Positions 49,189 through 59,900 of a stretch of 64,000 nucleotides of DNA are shown here, piece after piece. The notes beneath the pieces are model-generated. The model made no database searches, had not been told where the DNA came from, and saw only the letters and a list, made by a program, of their open reading frames with translations. The stretch is from contig CANRNE010000004.1 of assembly GCA_947631925.1 (NCBI GenBank), positions 1 to 64,000 on the forward strand. Direction: 5' to 3'. The position numbers were made by a program, and so were the translations under genes. Source of the stretch: an uncultured Clostridia bacterium (lineage in GTDB: Bacteria > Bacillota > Clostridia > Christensenellales > Borkfalkiaceae). Numbering within the stretch: position 1 is the stretch's first letter; each line of letters begins with the position of its first letter.

Positions 49189-51825
49189 ATGAAAATCAAA
49201 TTCGCGAAAACAATTTCGGCAGCGCTGGCCCTCGCCATGACGGCGGGTGTGATTGCAGGCTGCGCCCCGACGCGGGAGAAAAAAGCCTATGACAACAGAA
49301 ACGACCCGCTCATCTTCTCCATTCTCGAAGTCGATCAGGTCTTCAATCCCTTCTTCTCGACTTCCGCAACGGACTCCAACGTCGTCGGTCTCACGCAGAT
49401 TTCCATGCTCACCAACGATAAGGACGGGAAAGTCGCCTATGGCGACGACGAGGAAGTGGTCGTTAAGGATTTGGAAATCACGGACAACGGCAAGGAGCAG
49501 GACCATGGTTTGCAGACCACCTATAAGTTCGTCTTAAAGAACGACGTTCGCTTCTCGAACGGCTCCTATCTCACGATGAAGGACGTCCTCTTCAACCTCT
49601 ATGTCTACCTCGACCCCGCCTACACGGGCTCCGCCACCATGTATTCGACGGACATCGTGGGCCTGAAGGAATACCGCACGCAGGCATCCCAAGAGACCGA
49701 ACAGGACGCTTTCATGCAGCAATTCCAACGCGCGGCGCGCACGCGCAGAAACTCCCTTCAGTCGGCCGCGGAGGAGATTCTCGACGAACACAACAATACC
49801 CTCAGCGAGAAAGACTTCGAAAAGGAACTTGAGAACTATCAGGCAGAGCACAGCGGCAATGAGGCATATGCGCACCTTGTCGAGGATTATAAAAAGGCCA
49901 TCGAACTCTTCAAAGATGAGCTCAAGAGCGACTATACCGCCGCCAAGGACAGCTTCCGGGACACCATCTTCGTCGACAAGAACGGCAACGAACACAGAAA
50001 CCTGTTCACGACGGACGTCGAGCAGTTCCTCTACAACGAGGGCGCCATCACATGGAACAAGGCGGCAAACAACGGCAACGGCGAACTTTCTTACGGCACC
50101 GGCACCCCCGAAGCGACCAAGGCGTGGACGGAAGAAAGGGCAATTCAATATATCTATGATACCAACATCCCCGATAAAATCGCAGAAGTCGTCGAATATT
50201 GGGTGACCGCGAGCGACCTCTTCACCTTTATCACCAATGCGGAGATGGAGGAGTTCTTCAAAGAGGCGGGCAATATCGAATACAAGAACATCTCGGGTAT
50301 CAAGTTTGCCAACCGCGAAGAGCCCGTCACGGTAAACGGCGTCACCTACAACGTCCCCGAATATGCGGACGACGGCCATGTGATACAGGGCAACGAGGTG
50401 CTCTCCATCACCATCAACAACATCGACCCCAAGGCCATCTGGAACTTCGGCTTCACCGTCGCGCCCATGTATTACTACTCGGATGCCGAGCACATCAGGG
50501 CGTTCGACTACGAGGAGAACTTCGGCGTGGAGAGAGGGTCGCAGACCTTCCTGCAGGACGTCGTGAACAACAGCAAAAAGATCGGCCTTCCCGTCGGCGC
50601 AGGTCCCTATGTCGCAAGCAAGGCGGAGGGCGGCATCACGGACGTCGAATCGGGCGACTTCTTCGATACCAACATCCTCTACTACGAAAGCAATCCCTAC
50701 TATCTGATGGGAGAACCCAAGATTAAGAAGATCCGCTATCAGATTACCCCCTCCACGCAGATGACCAACTCGCTCTACAGCTTAGAGGTGACTTTTGCGG
50801 AGCCCAACGCCAAGCCCGAAACGTATGACGAAATCAAGGGCAGGGAAAAGGACGGCTTCCGCGCCAAGCTGGTCTCGACGCTCGGCTACGGCTACATCGG
50901 CATCAACGCGGGCAAGGTCCCGTCGCTCGAGGTGCGGCAGGCCATCATGCACTGCATCAATACGCAGGAATGCGTCGACTACTACAAGAGCACGGCGAGC
51001 CCCATCTACCGCTCCATGTCCAAGGAGAGCTGGGCATATCCCGACGATTCGACGCCGTACTATCCCTACATCGGAGGGAAAATTCCCGAAGACCTCACCG
51101 TCGTCAACCCCGCCTACAAACGGTTTGTCGAGAGCAAGGGCAAGAGGGCGGGAGACACCCTCACCCTTGCGGAGCAGGAGGAGTTCATCCGCGGGCTCGT
51201 CGAATCGGCGAGCTATCACACGGACGCCGGCGGCGTGTATGTGAACGCCGCGGGCACGCAGCGCCTCAAGTACACTTTCACCATCGTCGGACAGGAGACG
51301 GACCACCCCGCATGGCGCGCCCTCAACCACGCGAGAGAGCTGCTCAACCAATGGGGCTTTGAAATCAACGTCAGAACGGACGTGAGCGGTCTGCAGAAGC
51401 TCGCCACGGGCAACCTCACCGTCTGGGCGGCGGCATGGGGCGCCACCATCGACCCCGATATGTATCAGGTCTATCACAAGGACTCCACGGCAACCTCCGT
51501 CCTCAGCTGGGGCTACCGCCAGATTTTGCTCAATGCGGGCAACCGGTATTCGCGGGAGAACACCATCCTCGACGTCTTGTCCGAATACATCGAAGCGGCA
51601 CGCGAGACCAACAATCAGGACGAACGTGCACGCATCTACTCCGATGCGCTCGACAAAGTCATGGAGCTCGCGGTCGAGCTGCCCACCTACCAGCGCAACG
51701 ACTTGTTCGCCTACGATGCGTGGAAGCTCGACGAGAGCACGCTCACGCCCGACAGCGAAGTGAGTGCGTTCAAGGGGCTGACCAGCAGAATGTACAATCT
51801 CTCCCTCGTCACACAGATTCAATAA
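49189..51825 (+). CDS. oppA: Oligopeptide ABC transporter substrate-binding lipoprotein, oversized
   Basis: OppA captures peptides outside the cell and delivers them to OppBC. The 878-residue protein has a lipobox (VIAGC, Cys25) and the SBP_bac_5 fold: YKFVLKNDVRFSNGSYLTMK, the core YESNPYYLMGEPKIKKIRY, and RQAIMHCINTQECVDYYKS. It ends DERARIYSDALDKVMELAVE. It is much longer than the usual 530-600. A helical, charged segment of about 125 residues (roughly 165-290, rich in E/K/A) is inserted in the N-terminal lobe. The gene opens the opp operon, and a 10-bp hairpin separates it from oppB. Confidence 0.92.
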   Translation: MKIKFAKTISAALALAMTAGVIAGCAPTREKKAYDNRNDPLIFSILEVDQVFNPFFSTSATDSNVVGLTQISMLTNDKDGKVAYGDDEEVVVKDLEITDNGKEQDHGLQTTYKFVLKNDVRFSNGSYLTMKDVLFNLYVYLDPAYTGSATMYSTDIVGLKEYRTQASQETEQDAFMQQFQRAARTRRNSLQSAAEEILDEHNNTLSEKDFEKELENYQAEHSGNEAYAHLVEDYKKAIELFKDELKSDYTAAKDSFRDTIFVDKNGNEHRNLFTTDVEQFLYNEGAITWNKAANNGNGELSYGTGTPEATKAWTEERAIQYIYDTNIPDKIAEVVEYWVTASDLFTFITNAEMEEFFKEAGNIEYKNISGIKFANREEPVTVNGVTYNVPEYADDGHVIQGNEVLSITINNIDPKAIWNFGFTVAPMYYYSDAEHIRAFDYEENFGVERGSQTFLQDVVNNSKKIGLPVGAGPYVASKAEGGITDVESGDFFDTNILYYESNPYYLMGEPKIKKIRYQITPSTQMTNSLYSLEVTFAEPNAKPETYDEIKGREKDGFRAKLVSTLGYGYIGINAGKVPSLEVRQAIMHCINTQECVDYYKSTASPIYRSMSKESWAYPDDSTPYYPYIGGKIPEDLTVVNPAYKRFVESKGKRAGDTLTLAEQEEFIRGLVESASYHTDAGGVYVNAAGTQRLKYTFTIVGQETDHPAWRALNHARELLNQWGFEINVRTDVSGLQKLATGNLTVWAAAWGATIDPDMYQVYHKDSTATSVLSWGYRQILLNAGNRYSRENTILDVLSEYIEAARETNNQDERARIYSDALDKVMELAVELPTYQRNDLFAYDAWKLDESTLTPDSEVSAFKGLTSRMYNLSLVTQIQ

Positions 51826-51845
51826 TCGCAAAATCATGCGTCCGC

Positions 51846-51870
51846 GCGGAACGGCAGAGAGCCGTTCCGC
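51846..51870 (+). other. Perfect hairpin between oppA and oppB
   Basis: GCGGAACGGC pairs with GCCGTTCCGC (10 bp, loop AGAGA). No T-run follows. Such hairpins after binding-protein genes often protect the 3' end, raising oppA mRNA over the permease genes. Confidence 0.75.
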
Positions 51871-51892
51871 ATAGGACTTTCACGGTGAAGAA

Positions 51893-52900
51893 ATGTTCAA
51901 ATACATTGTAAAAAGACTCCTCATCTCCATCGTCATCCTGCTCGGCGTATCCATCATCATTTACACGCTCGTGCGCCTGATGCCCACCGACTTCCTCACG
52001 CAGAAGTATGCGGCACAGTTGCAGACGAACCCGGGATTTGTGGAACAATTCGAAAAATTCAAGGAGATGTACGGCCTCGCCGATAACTCCTTCGGCGGCA
52101 TCATGTCGGGCTATTTCCAGTGGCTCGGCAACATGCTGAAGGGGGACATGGGTACGTCGTTCATCTACCAGAAGCCCGTCTCGAGCATCATCGGCGAGAA
52201 CATGTGGATTTCCTTTGCGATTGCGGCAATTGCGACCGTTCTGCAGTTCCTCATCGCCATCCCGCTCGGCATCACGAGCGCGACGCACCAGTACTCCGTG
52301 CGCGACTACGCCACGACGGTGCTCACGATGATCGGTATCTCGCTGCCCACCTACTTCTTCGCGGCGATTGTCATCAAGTTCTTCGCGATGGACCTCGGCT
52401 GGTTCCCCAACACCGGTCTCGTCTCCCCGAGCAAGGACTTCCCCGCGACGTTTGCGGGTACCATGGCGAAGATAGGGGATATGGCGCACCATCTCGTGCT
52501 GCCCATTTTCGTCAGCGTCCTGCTCTCCATCGGCGGCCTCATGCGCTACACGAGAACGAACACGCTCGAGGTGCTCAACGCGGACTACATCCGCACGGCG
52601 CGCGCAAAGGGATTGAGCGAGCGGAAAGTCATCTACAAGCACGCCTTCCGCAACACGCTCATTCCGCTCGCCACTCTGCTTGCGGGAATTCTGCCCTCCC
52701 TCTTCGGCGGCATGCTCATCACCGAGCAGGTCTTCGGAATCAACGGTATCGGCGGCCTTGCCTACAAGGCGCTGCAACAGGGGGACATTCCCTTCATCAT
52801 GGGCTACAACATGTTCCTTGCGGTGCTCACCGTCATCGGAACACTGCTATCGGATATCATGTATTCCATCGTCGACCCTCGGGTCAAACTCGGGAAATAA
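51893..52900 (+). CDS. oppB: Oligopeptide ABC transporter permease OppB
   Basis: OppB forms half of the membrane channel. The 335 residues begin MFKYIVKRLLISIVILLGVS, have an external loop after TM1, and a permease core (about 100-330) with five further segments. The EAA-like loop for OppD/F contact is LNADYIRTARAKGLSERKVI. LPSLFGGMLITEQVFGINGI is typical for the family. It is followed 9 nt later by oppC. Confidence 0.95.
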   Translation: MFKYIVKRLLISIVILLGVSIIIYTLVRLMPTDFLTQKYAAQLQTNPGFVEQFEKFKEMYGLADNSFGGIMSGYFQWLGNMLKGDMGTSFIYQKPVSSIIGENMWISFAIAAIATVLQFLIAIPLGITSATHQYSVRDYATTVLTMIGISLPTYFFAAIVIKFFAMDLGWFPNTGLVSPSKDFPATFAGTMAKIGDMAHHLVLPIFVSVLLSIGGLMRYTRTNTLEVLNADYIRTARAKGLSERKVIYKHAFRNTLIPLATLLAGILPSLFGGMLITEQVFGINGIGGLAYKALQQGDIPFIMGYNMFLAVLTVIGTLLSDIMYSIVDPRVKLGK

Positions 52901-52909
52901 GGGGGGCAT

Positions 52910-53995
52910 ATGAGTGACTTTGATAAGACAATAGAAGAAGAGCTCCCCGCAGACGTTGCTGCAGCCCCCGACCCCACTCCCCCCGAGGAGAGAGGGGAGG
53001 AAGTGACGTATAAGGAGATGAGTCCGTTGCGGCTCGTCCTCCGCCGCTTCTTCCGTTCCCGCCTCTCCATCGTGGGACTTGTGATGATTGTCGCCCTGTT
53101 CCTCTTTTCCTTCCTCGGCCCCGTGGTGTACAGCCGCTGGGGGGAGGAGACGGTGGACAGACCCGACGGCGGCGCCATCACCGAACTCACCAACAAGTAC
53201 ACGCACAATGACGTCTCCCAGCTCGGCGACGGGGTGGAGGTCGAAGAAGTCATCGAGCACGTCAGCACGGACAACCTGCTCGCCCCGCCGAGCGCGAGAC
53301 ACCTTCTCGGCACCGACGACAAGGGCATGGACGTCTTCGTGCGGCTCATGTACGGCGGACGCATCTCGCTCATCATCGGATTTATCGTCGTCATTCTGGA
53401 GACGCTCATCGGCGTCCTGCTCGGAGGGCTTGCGGGCTACTTCGGCGGATGGGTGGACAGCGTCATCATGCGTATCGTGGATATCTTCAACTGTATCCCG
53501 ACGCTGCCAATCCTGCTCATAGCATCGGCGACGATAGAATCGTGGGAGCTGTCCCCCGACCAACAGATTTATGTGCTCATGGCGTTCATCACGCTATTCA
53601 GTTGGAGCGGGACGGCGCGCCTCGTGCGCGGGCAGATTCTATCGCTCCGCGAACAGGAATTCATGACGGCAACCGAGGTCATGGGCCTGTCCATCTGGCG
53701 GCGGCTCTTCAAGCACCTCATCCCCAACGTCATGCCCCAGCTCATCGTCTCCATGACGCTCGGGCTCGGAAGCGTCATCCTCTACGAGTCCACGCTGAGC
53801 TACCTCGGCTTGGGCGTCCAGCTCCCGAAGGCGGCGTGGGGGACCATGATTGCAACGGCAAACGACCCCGTCATTCTGCAATATCACGTCAACATGTGGC
53901 TGCCCGCAGGCGTTCTCATCGTCATCGCGGTGCTCGGATTTAACTTCGTCGGGGACGGTCTTCGCGACGCAATGGACCCCAAAGCAAAGAAATAA
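52910..53995 (+). CDS. oppC: Oligopeptide ABC transporter permease OppC
   Basis: OppC is the second permease subunit. The 361 residues have a longer acidic cytoplasmic N-terminus (about 38 residues), TM1 (SIVGLVMIVALFLFSFLGPV), an enlarged external domain of roughly 75 residues (WGEETVDRPDGGAITELTNK, then HLLGTDDKGMDVFVRLMYGG) and five more helices. The EAA loop is QEFMTATEVMGLSIWRRLFK, then IPNVMPQLIVSMTLGLGSV. The start follows GGGGGG. It is co-transcribed with oppB and oppD. Confidence 0.95.
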   Translation: MSDFDKTIEEELPADVAAAPDPTPPEERGEEVTYKEMSPLRLVLRRFFRSRLSIVGLVMIVALFLFSFLGPVVYSRWGEETVDRPDGGAITELTNKYTHNDVSQLGDGVEVEEVIEHVSTDNLLAPPSARHLLGTDDKGMDVFVRLMYGGRISLIIGFIVVILETLIGVLLGGLAGYFGGWVDSVIMRIVDIFNCIPTLPILLIASATIESWELSPDQQIYVLMAFITLFSWSGTARLVRGQILSLREQEFMTATEVMGLSIWRRLFKHLIPNVMPQLIVSMTLGLGSVILYESTLSYLGLGVQLPKAAWGTMIATANDPVILQYHVNMWLPAGVLIVIAVLGFNFVGDGLRDAMDPKAKK

Positions 53996-54001
53996 ACGAC
54001 T

Positions 54002-55171
54002 ATGGCAAAGAAAGCATCCAATTATCTCACCCTGCGCGAGAGCCGCAAAATCATCTCTTACAATCTGAAGCAGATGAAGTACTACGAGGGTCTCAAGCGC
54101 CGCAAGCGCAGCGCGGAGGAATATACCACGGTGATGAAGGACGAGAACAACCTTCTCGAGATAGAAGACCTCAAGACGTGCTTCTTCACCGACAGCGGGA
54201 CGGTCATGTCCGTCAACGGCGTCTCTTTCAATGTGCCCAAGAACAAAGTCGTGGGCGTCGTCGGGGAGAGCGGCTGCGGCAAGAGCGTGACTTCGCTCTC
54301 CGTCATGCAGCTCGTACAGGCGCCGCAGGGACAGGTCGTCGGCGGGCAGATTCGCTTCAACACGGACGCCCTCGGCTACGATGAAGAGGGGAGAAAGATC
54401 TGCTACGACATCGTGCAGATGCCCACCCGGCAGATGTACAGCATCCGCGGCAAGGACATCACGATGATTTTCCAGGAGCCCATGACCAGCCTCAACCCCG
54501 TGTTCACCATCGGGTCGCAGCTCGACGAGGTCTCCTTCCTTCTCGACCCCAAGATTTCCAAGGAGGCGGCGAAGGAGAAGAGCATCGAGATGCTCCGCAA
54601 GGTGGGAATCTCCATGCCCGAGCACACCTACACCTGCTACCCGCACGAACTCTCGGGCGGCATGCGCCAGCGCGTCATGATTGCAATGGCGCTCGCGGGC
54701 AATCCCAAGCTCATCATCGCGGACGAGCCGACGACGGCGCTCGATGTCACCATTCAGGCGCAGATTCTCGAACTTCTCCGCGAACTGCAGAAGTCGCAGG
54801 GCTGCTCCATCATGCTCATCACCCACGACCTCGGCGTCATTGCCGAGATGGCGGACGAGGTGGTCATCATGTATGCGGGCCGCATCATCGAGCGGGGCAC
54901 GGCGCGGGAAATCTTCCACAATCCCCTGCATCCCTACACGGTGGGACTGCAGAAGAGCAAGCCGCTCATCACCTCCAAGACGGGCGAGCCACTCTACTCC
55001 ATCCCCGGTCAGGTGCCCAACCCCATCAATCTGCCCAACTCCTGCTACTTCAAAAACCGCTGCGAGAAGTGCATCGCAAAGTGCGGCGGGGATTATCCCC
55101 CCGAGATTCGCGTCTCGGACACCCATGCCGTGTCTTGCTGGCTCTACCAACAAGGGGAGGACGCGGAATGA
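54002..55171 (+). CDS. oppD: Oligopeptide ABC transporter ATP-binding protein OppD
   Basis: OppD is one of the two ATPases that power uptake. The 389 residues have Walker A GESGCGKS (88-95), the Q-loop [16 protein letters not shown], signature [16 protein letters not shown] and Walker [17 protein letters not shown]. The C-terminal oligopeptide/dipeptide-type domain has a cysteine cluster ([16 protein letters not shown]) as in OppD/DppD, where it can bind an Fe-S cluster. The first ~50 residues ([20 protein letters not shown] and on) are a basic extension not found in most OppD. It overlaps oppF by 4 nt (ATGA). Confidence 0.95.
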   Translation: MAKKASNYLTLRESRKIISYNLKQMKYYEGLKRRKRSAEEYTTVMKDENNLLEIEDLKTCFFTDSGTVMSVNGVSFNVPKNKVVGVVGESGCGKSVTSLSVMQLVQAPQGQVVGGQIRFNTDALGYDEEGRKICYDIVQMPTRQMYSIRGKDITMIFQEPMTSLNPVFTIGSQLDEVSFLLDPKISKEAAKEKSIEMLRKVGISMPEHTYTCYPHELSGGMRQRVMIAMALAGNPKLIIADEPTTALDVTIQAQILELLRELQKSQGCSIMLITHDLGVIAEMADEVVIMYAGRIIERGTAREIFHNPLHPYTVGLQKSKPLITSKTGEPLYSIPGQVPNPINLPNSCYFKNRCEKCIAKCGGDYPPEIRVSDTHAVSCWLYQQGEDAE

Positions 55172-56658
55172 GCAATAACAAGTTTTTCCAAACGGTGAAG
55201 TCGCTTTTCACCAAGAAAAAGGACCAAGATAAAGAGCGGGAGCCCGAACCTTCCGTCCCCTCCCGAGAGGAGATTGCGGAGGCCCCCGTCCCCGAAGATG
55301 CGCCCATCCTCAAGGTGGAGCATCTCAAGAAATATTTCCCCATCGCACGCAATTTCTTCGGCAAGCCCATCCGCTTCCTCCGCGCCGTGGACGACGTCAG
55401 CTTCACGGTGGAGCGCGGCACGGCAATCGGCGTCGTGGGGGAGAGCGGCTGCGGCAAGACGACGCTGGGGAGAACGATTCTCCGCCTCTATGACATCGAC
55501 GGCGGCACCGTCCAATTCTGCGGCGAAGATTTGACCAAGCTCAAGCAGAGCGCGATGCAGAAGTACCGCACGCGCATGCAGCTCATCTTTCAGGACCCCT
55601 ATTCCAGCCTCTCGCCCCGCATGACGGTGGGGGCCATCATCTCGGAAGGGGTGCGCGCCCACAAGATTGTTCCCCGCGAACAGGTGCATGATTACGTGCT
55701 CGAAGTCATGCGCAAGTGCGGCCTGCAGCCGCAGTACTACGACCGCTATCCCCACGAATTCTCGGGCGGACAGCGCCAGCGTATCTGCATCGCGCGCGCC
55801 CTCGCGGTAAAGCCCGAACTCGTCATCTGCGACGAGCCCGTCTCCGCCCTCGACGTGTCCATTCAGGCACAGATTATCAACCTGCTCAAGGAGTTGCAGG
55901 CGGCAGACAGCCTCACCTATGTGTTCATCTCGCACGACCTCTCCGTCGTCAAGTACATCACCGACCAAGTCATGGTCATGTACCTCGGCAACGTCATGGA
56001 GCTCGGCGCGACGGAGAAAATCTTCGCGGAACCCCTTCATCCCTACACGAAGGCGCTGTTCTCGGCGGTCCCCGTCCCCAATCCCGACGTGAAGATGAAC
56101 CGCATCATCCTCGAGGGGGACATCCCGTCTCCCGCCAACCCGCCCAAGGGCTGCAAATTCCACACCCGCTGCTCCTCCTGCATGAACGCCTGCCGCTTCA
56201 TCCAGCCGGGGTACAACGAGGTGCGGGAGGGCCACTTCGTCGCCTGCCACCTCTATGACGAGAACATCCTCTCCCGCAGTGCGGAGATTGACGGGGAGTA
56301 CGTCGTCTGGCTGCAGGAACAGATTGCGGCCGCCAAGTCGTATGCGGGCAAGCGCGAATATCTCGCCGAACTCGAACGCATGCGCCCCGACCTCTACACG
56401 GCATGGCTCTCTGCGGCCTTGCTGAAACGGGAGAGCGTATTGGACCATCTCCCGGGACGCAAGAAGGAACGCGCCCACCTCATGGAGGAGCTCGCGCGCA
56501 TGGACGGCGAAGAGGCCGACCGCGTCACGGCAGAGCTCGCCGCCCGCAAGGCATCCAAGAAGGGCTCCAAACCGCCCGAAAGCGAAGACGTCGCCGAGGC
56601 GCCCGCCGAAGATGAGAAACCGGACGACGCGGACAAGACGGACGACAGGGGCGAATGA
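55168..56658 (+). CDS. oppF: Oligopeptide ABC transporter ATP-binding protein OppF with C-terminal extension
   Basis: OppF is the second ATPase. The 496 residues have an acidic-basic N-terminal tail (1-45), then Walker [14 protein letters not shown]-loop LIFQDPYSSLSPRMTV, signature FSGGQRQRICIARALA, Walker B ELVICDEPVSALDVSI, and the cysteine cluster (CKFHTRCSSCMNAC). After ~375, a charged helical extension of about 120 residues follows (YVVWLQEQIAAAKSYAGKRE, RAHLMEELARMDGEEADRV) and ends in an acidic tail; this is absent from standard OppF. The start overlaps the oppD stop. Confidence 0.95.
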   Translation: MSNNKFFQTVKSLFTKKKDQDKEREPEPSVPSREEIAEAPVPEDAPILKVEHLKKYFPIARNFFGKPIRFLRAVDDVSFTVERGTAIGVVGESGCGKTTLGRTILRLYDIDGGTVQFCGEDLTKLKQSAMQKYRTRMQLIFQDPYSSLSPRMTVGAIISEGVRAHKIVPREQVHDYVLEVMRKCGLQPQYYDRYPHEFSGGQRQRICIARALAVKPELVICDEPVSALDVSIQAQIINLLKELQAADSLTYVFISHDLSVVKYITDQVMVMYLGNVMELGATEKIFAEPLHPYTKALFSAVPVPNPDVKMNRIILEGDIPSPANPPKGCKFHTRCSSCMNACRFIQPGYNEVREGHFVACHLYDENILSRSAEIDGEYVVWLQEQIAAAKSYAGKREYLAELERMRPDLYTAWLSAALLKRESVLDHLPGRKKERAHLMEELARMDGEEADRVTAELAARKASKKGSKPPESEDVAEAPAEDEKPDDADKTDDRGE

Positions 56659-56927
56659 CAGGGCGCAGTGCGCCACCTCTTATGAAAGAGCGGAACAAGA
56701 AGAAAAAAAAGAAGGTCGTCTACATTGACGACGGTCATACCGTTTACAGCATGGAGGGGTTGGACCCCGACGTTGCAAAGCGGAAGAACGCAGAGACAAA
56801 CCTCACCCGCAAGGAGAGGCATGCGCTCATCCGCGCGGGCATGGCACGCTATCTGCCCATTCTCTTTCTGGTGCTCGCGTGTTTTGCCGTCGCGGCGGTC
56901 TTGCTGTATTTCTGGTTGATGTATTGA
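56655..56927 (+). CDS. Small membrane protein at the end of the opp operon
   Basis: This 90-residue protein has a basic N-terminus (MKERNKKKKKKVVYIDDGHT), YSMEGLDPDVAKRKNAETNL in the middle, and one C-terminal transmembrane segment (YLPILFLVLACFAVAAVLLY). It overlaps the oppF stop by 4 nt at ATG 56655; a second in-frame ATG (56682, MKERNKKK) is an alternative without a ribosome-binding site. I recognise the VVYIDDGxTxYxMxGL pattern as recurring in clostridial small membrane proteins, function unknown. Its place at the end of the transporter operon suggests an accessory or regulatory subunit. Confidence 0.75.
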   Translation: MTGRSAPPLMKERNKKKKKKVVYIDDGHTVYSMEGLDPDVAKRKNAETNLTRKERHALIRAGMARYLPILFLVLACFAVAAVLLYFWLMY

Positions 56928-56940
56928 TATGGAGAATGAC

Positions 56941-59900
56941 ATGAAAACACTCAAAAGGACATTGTGTATCTGTTTGACTTTGACGATGGGGCTGTTCTTT
57001 GCGGCGTGTGCGGCACCCAACGGGGACGGCACCGCCGACAACGGCAAGGGCAGTGAAGTCTTCGGCGATCAGTCGCAGGATCTTGAGATTCTCAAGAGCG
57101 ACTATCAGATTCCCGCCGAACAGCAGCTCTCCCGCATCAAGGCGGACTATCTCGTCCAAAACCAAGGCTACGGGGAAAACGACGAGGTGGTCGCCATCCT
57201 CTCCCTCAAGGGGGATGCGCTCATCGACACCTTCCTCGGCGGCGTGCGGGACGGCTCCGCCTCCGTCGGCGACTATGCCACCACCCAGCGCGGCTTGGAG
57301 CAGGCGAAGGAGCTCACCCGCGCACAGAATGCGCTCATCAGCGACCTCAAGGCGCAGAAGCTCATCAAATCCGTCAATTATTCGTACACGACGGTCCTCA
57401 ACGCCGTCGCGGTGACGACGACATACGGCAACTTCCGCAAGCTCGAAGGCATGGCGGGCATCGAACAGGCCATCCTCTCGGATACCTATTCCCGTCCGCA
57501 GGAGGCAGACGAGAGCCCGAATGCCTCCGCCATCGTCAACGACGTCGACGTATACGAGTCGGGTATCTTCAACTCGGGCAGCGTTCCCGACACCATCACG
57601 GGCGAGACGACGGCGGTCGCCATCCTCGACTCCGCCTTCGACTGCAGCCACCCCGTCTTCCAGATTGAGCTCGACGAGAGCAAGCTCCTCCTCGAGAAAT
57701 CGGAGATTGAGACCCTTCTTCCGAGCACCAACGCCATCAAGACAACCCCGTCCCTGCGCATCTCGGACGTCTTCTACAGCAACAAGATTCCCTTCGTCTA
57801 CGACTATGCGGATAAGGACCCCGACGTGTTCCCGTATGACAGCGAACACGGCACCCATGTCGCGGGTATCATCGGCGGATACGACGAAGACGGCTACACC
57901 GACAAGGACGGAAATCCCGTCGTGGACAGCGAGGGGAACCGCATTCCCTTCCGCGGCGTCGCACCCAAGACCCAGCTCGTCCTCCTCAAAGTGTTCCCCA
58001 ACCTCAGCGAGGGGGCGGAGACGGAAGACATCCTTGCGGCGCTCGAAGATGCCGTGCTCCTCAACGTGGACTGCATCAACATGTCCCTCGGCGCCTCGTG
58101 CGGCTTTGCGCGCGAAGAGGACGGCGACGCCATCAACACCGTCTATGACAAAGTCAACGAGAGCGGCATCAGCCTGCTCACTGCGGCGAGCAACAGCTTC
58201 AGCTCGAGCTACGGCGGCGACCAGGGCAACACCAACTTCGTAACCAATCCCGACTCGGGCACGGTGGGCTCTCCCTCCACCTACGAGCCCGCCCTCTCCG
58301 TCGCCTGCATCAGCGGCGTCAAGAGCAAATACCTCATCGCGAACGGCTCGCAAGTCGTCTTCTTCGACGAATCCAACTCCATCTCGGGCGTCGCCAACGA
58401 CTTCTTCAAAGAGATTTACGAAGCCAAGGGCTGGAGCCTCACCGACGGGGCGGAGCACACCGTCGAATACGTGACCGTCCCCGGCGTCGGCAACCGCGTC
58501 AACTATACCACCCTCACGGATAACAACGGCAAATCCCTCGTCGAGGGGAAGGTGGCCCTCGTCCGCCGCGGCGACAACACCTTTGAAGACAAGGCGCGTC
58601 AGGCAAAGAACGCGGGCGCGCTCGCATGTATCATCTACAACAACGTCGAGGGTGAAATTCTCATGTCCATGGGCAAGACCGACCACATTCCCACCATCTC
58701 CATTTCGAGAACGTCGGGAATTGAGATGGCGAAGCTCGAGACGGGCACCCTCGTTCTCTCCTACAAACAGCAGGCAGGCCCCTTCATGAGCGACTTCTCG
58801 AGCTGGGGACCTCTGCCCGACCTCTCCCTGAAGCCCGAAATCACGGCGCACGGCGGGAGCATCACCTCCTCCGTCCCCGGCGGCACCTTTGCCGAACTCA
58901 GCGGCACGTCCATGGCGACGCCCAACCTCTGCGGCATCGTCGTCCTCATCCGCCAGTTCCTCAAGAACCAGCCGAGATATTCCGAGCTCACGTGGAAGGA
59001 AATTTCCATCCTCGCAAACGAGATGCTCATGTCCACGGCGGGCATCATCCTCAACGAAGAGGGCATCCCTTACTCGCCGAGAAAGCAGGGCGCGGGCCTT
59101 GCGAGCCTCAAAAACGTCGTCAACGCGGAGAGCTATCTCACGGTGGAGGGCAAAGACCGCTCCAAGATTGAGCTCTACGACGACCCCGAACGCAAGGGCA
59201 TCTACGAGATGGACTTCAACATCGTCAACGTCTCGGGCAAGGCGGAGACCTACGACCTCTCCCTGTTCGGCATGACGGAGAGCGTCTCCGCTTCGGACAA
59301 CAAGCACGTCGCCGAGACGGGCCAACAGCTCACGGGCGGCTTCGAGGCCTCCGTGGACGGCACGGGCGCCACGCTCGAAAACAACAAACTCACCGTCTCC
59401 GCGAACGCCACGGCGAAGATCAAGCTCACCTACACGCTCTCGGCGGCGGACAAGGACCTCATCGACAACCTCTTCCCGTACGGCATGTATGTCGAGGGCT
59501 TCGTCAAGCTCACCGCAACGGGAAGCACCACAGTCAGCCTGAACATTCCCTTCCTCGGCTTCTACGGGGACTGGACGCAGGCGCCCATCTTCGACAAGAC
59601 ATTCTACGAAGTGGAATCCGAGGCGCACGACATGTCCATCGACGACGAGGACAAAATCAAGGCGGATTACTACGCCACGACGCCCTACGGCTCCTACTTC
59701 TACAACTATATCATCCCGCTCGGCAGCTACCTCTATGACATCGATACGTCGGCGTACGACCCCATCCCCGCCACCGAGGACCATGCGGCAATCTCCGACG
59801 TGTACGGCTGCATCGACGGCATCTCCGTCGTCTATGCGGGACTTCTGCGCAACTGCAAGACGATGCTCTACACCATCACCGACACGGTGACGGGGGAGGT

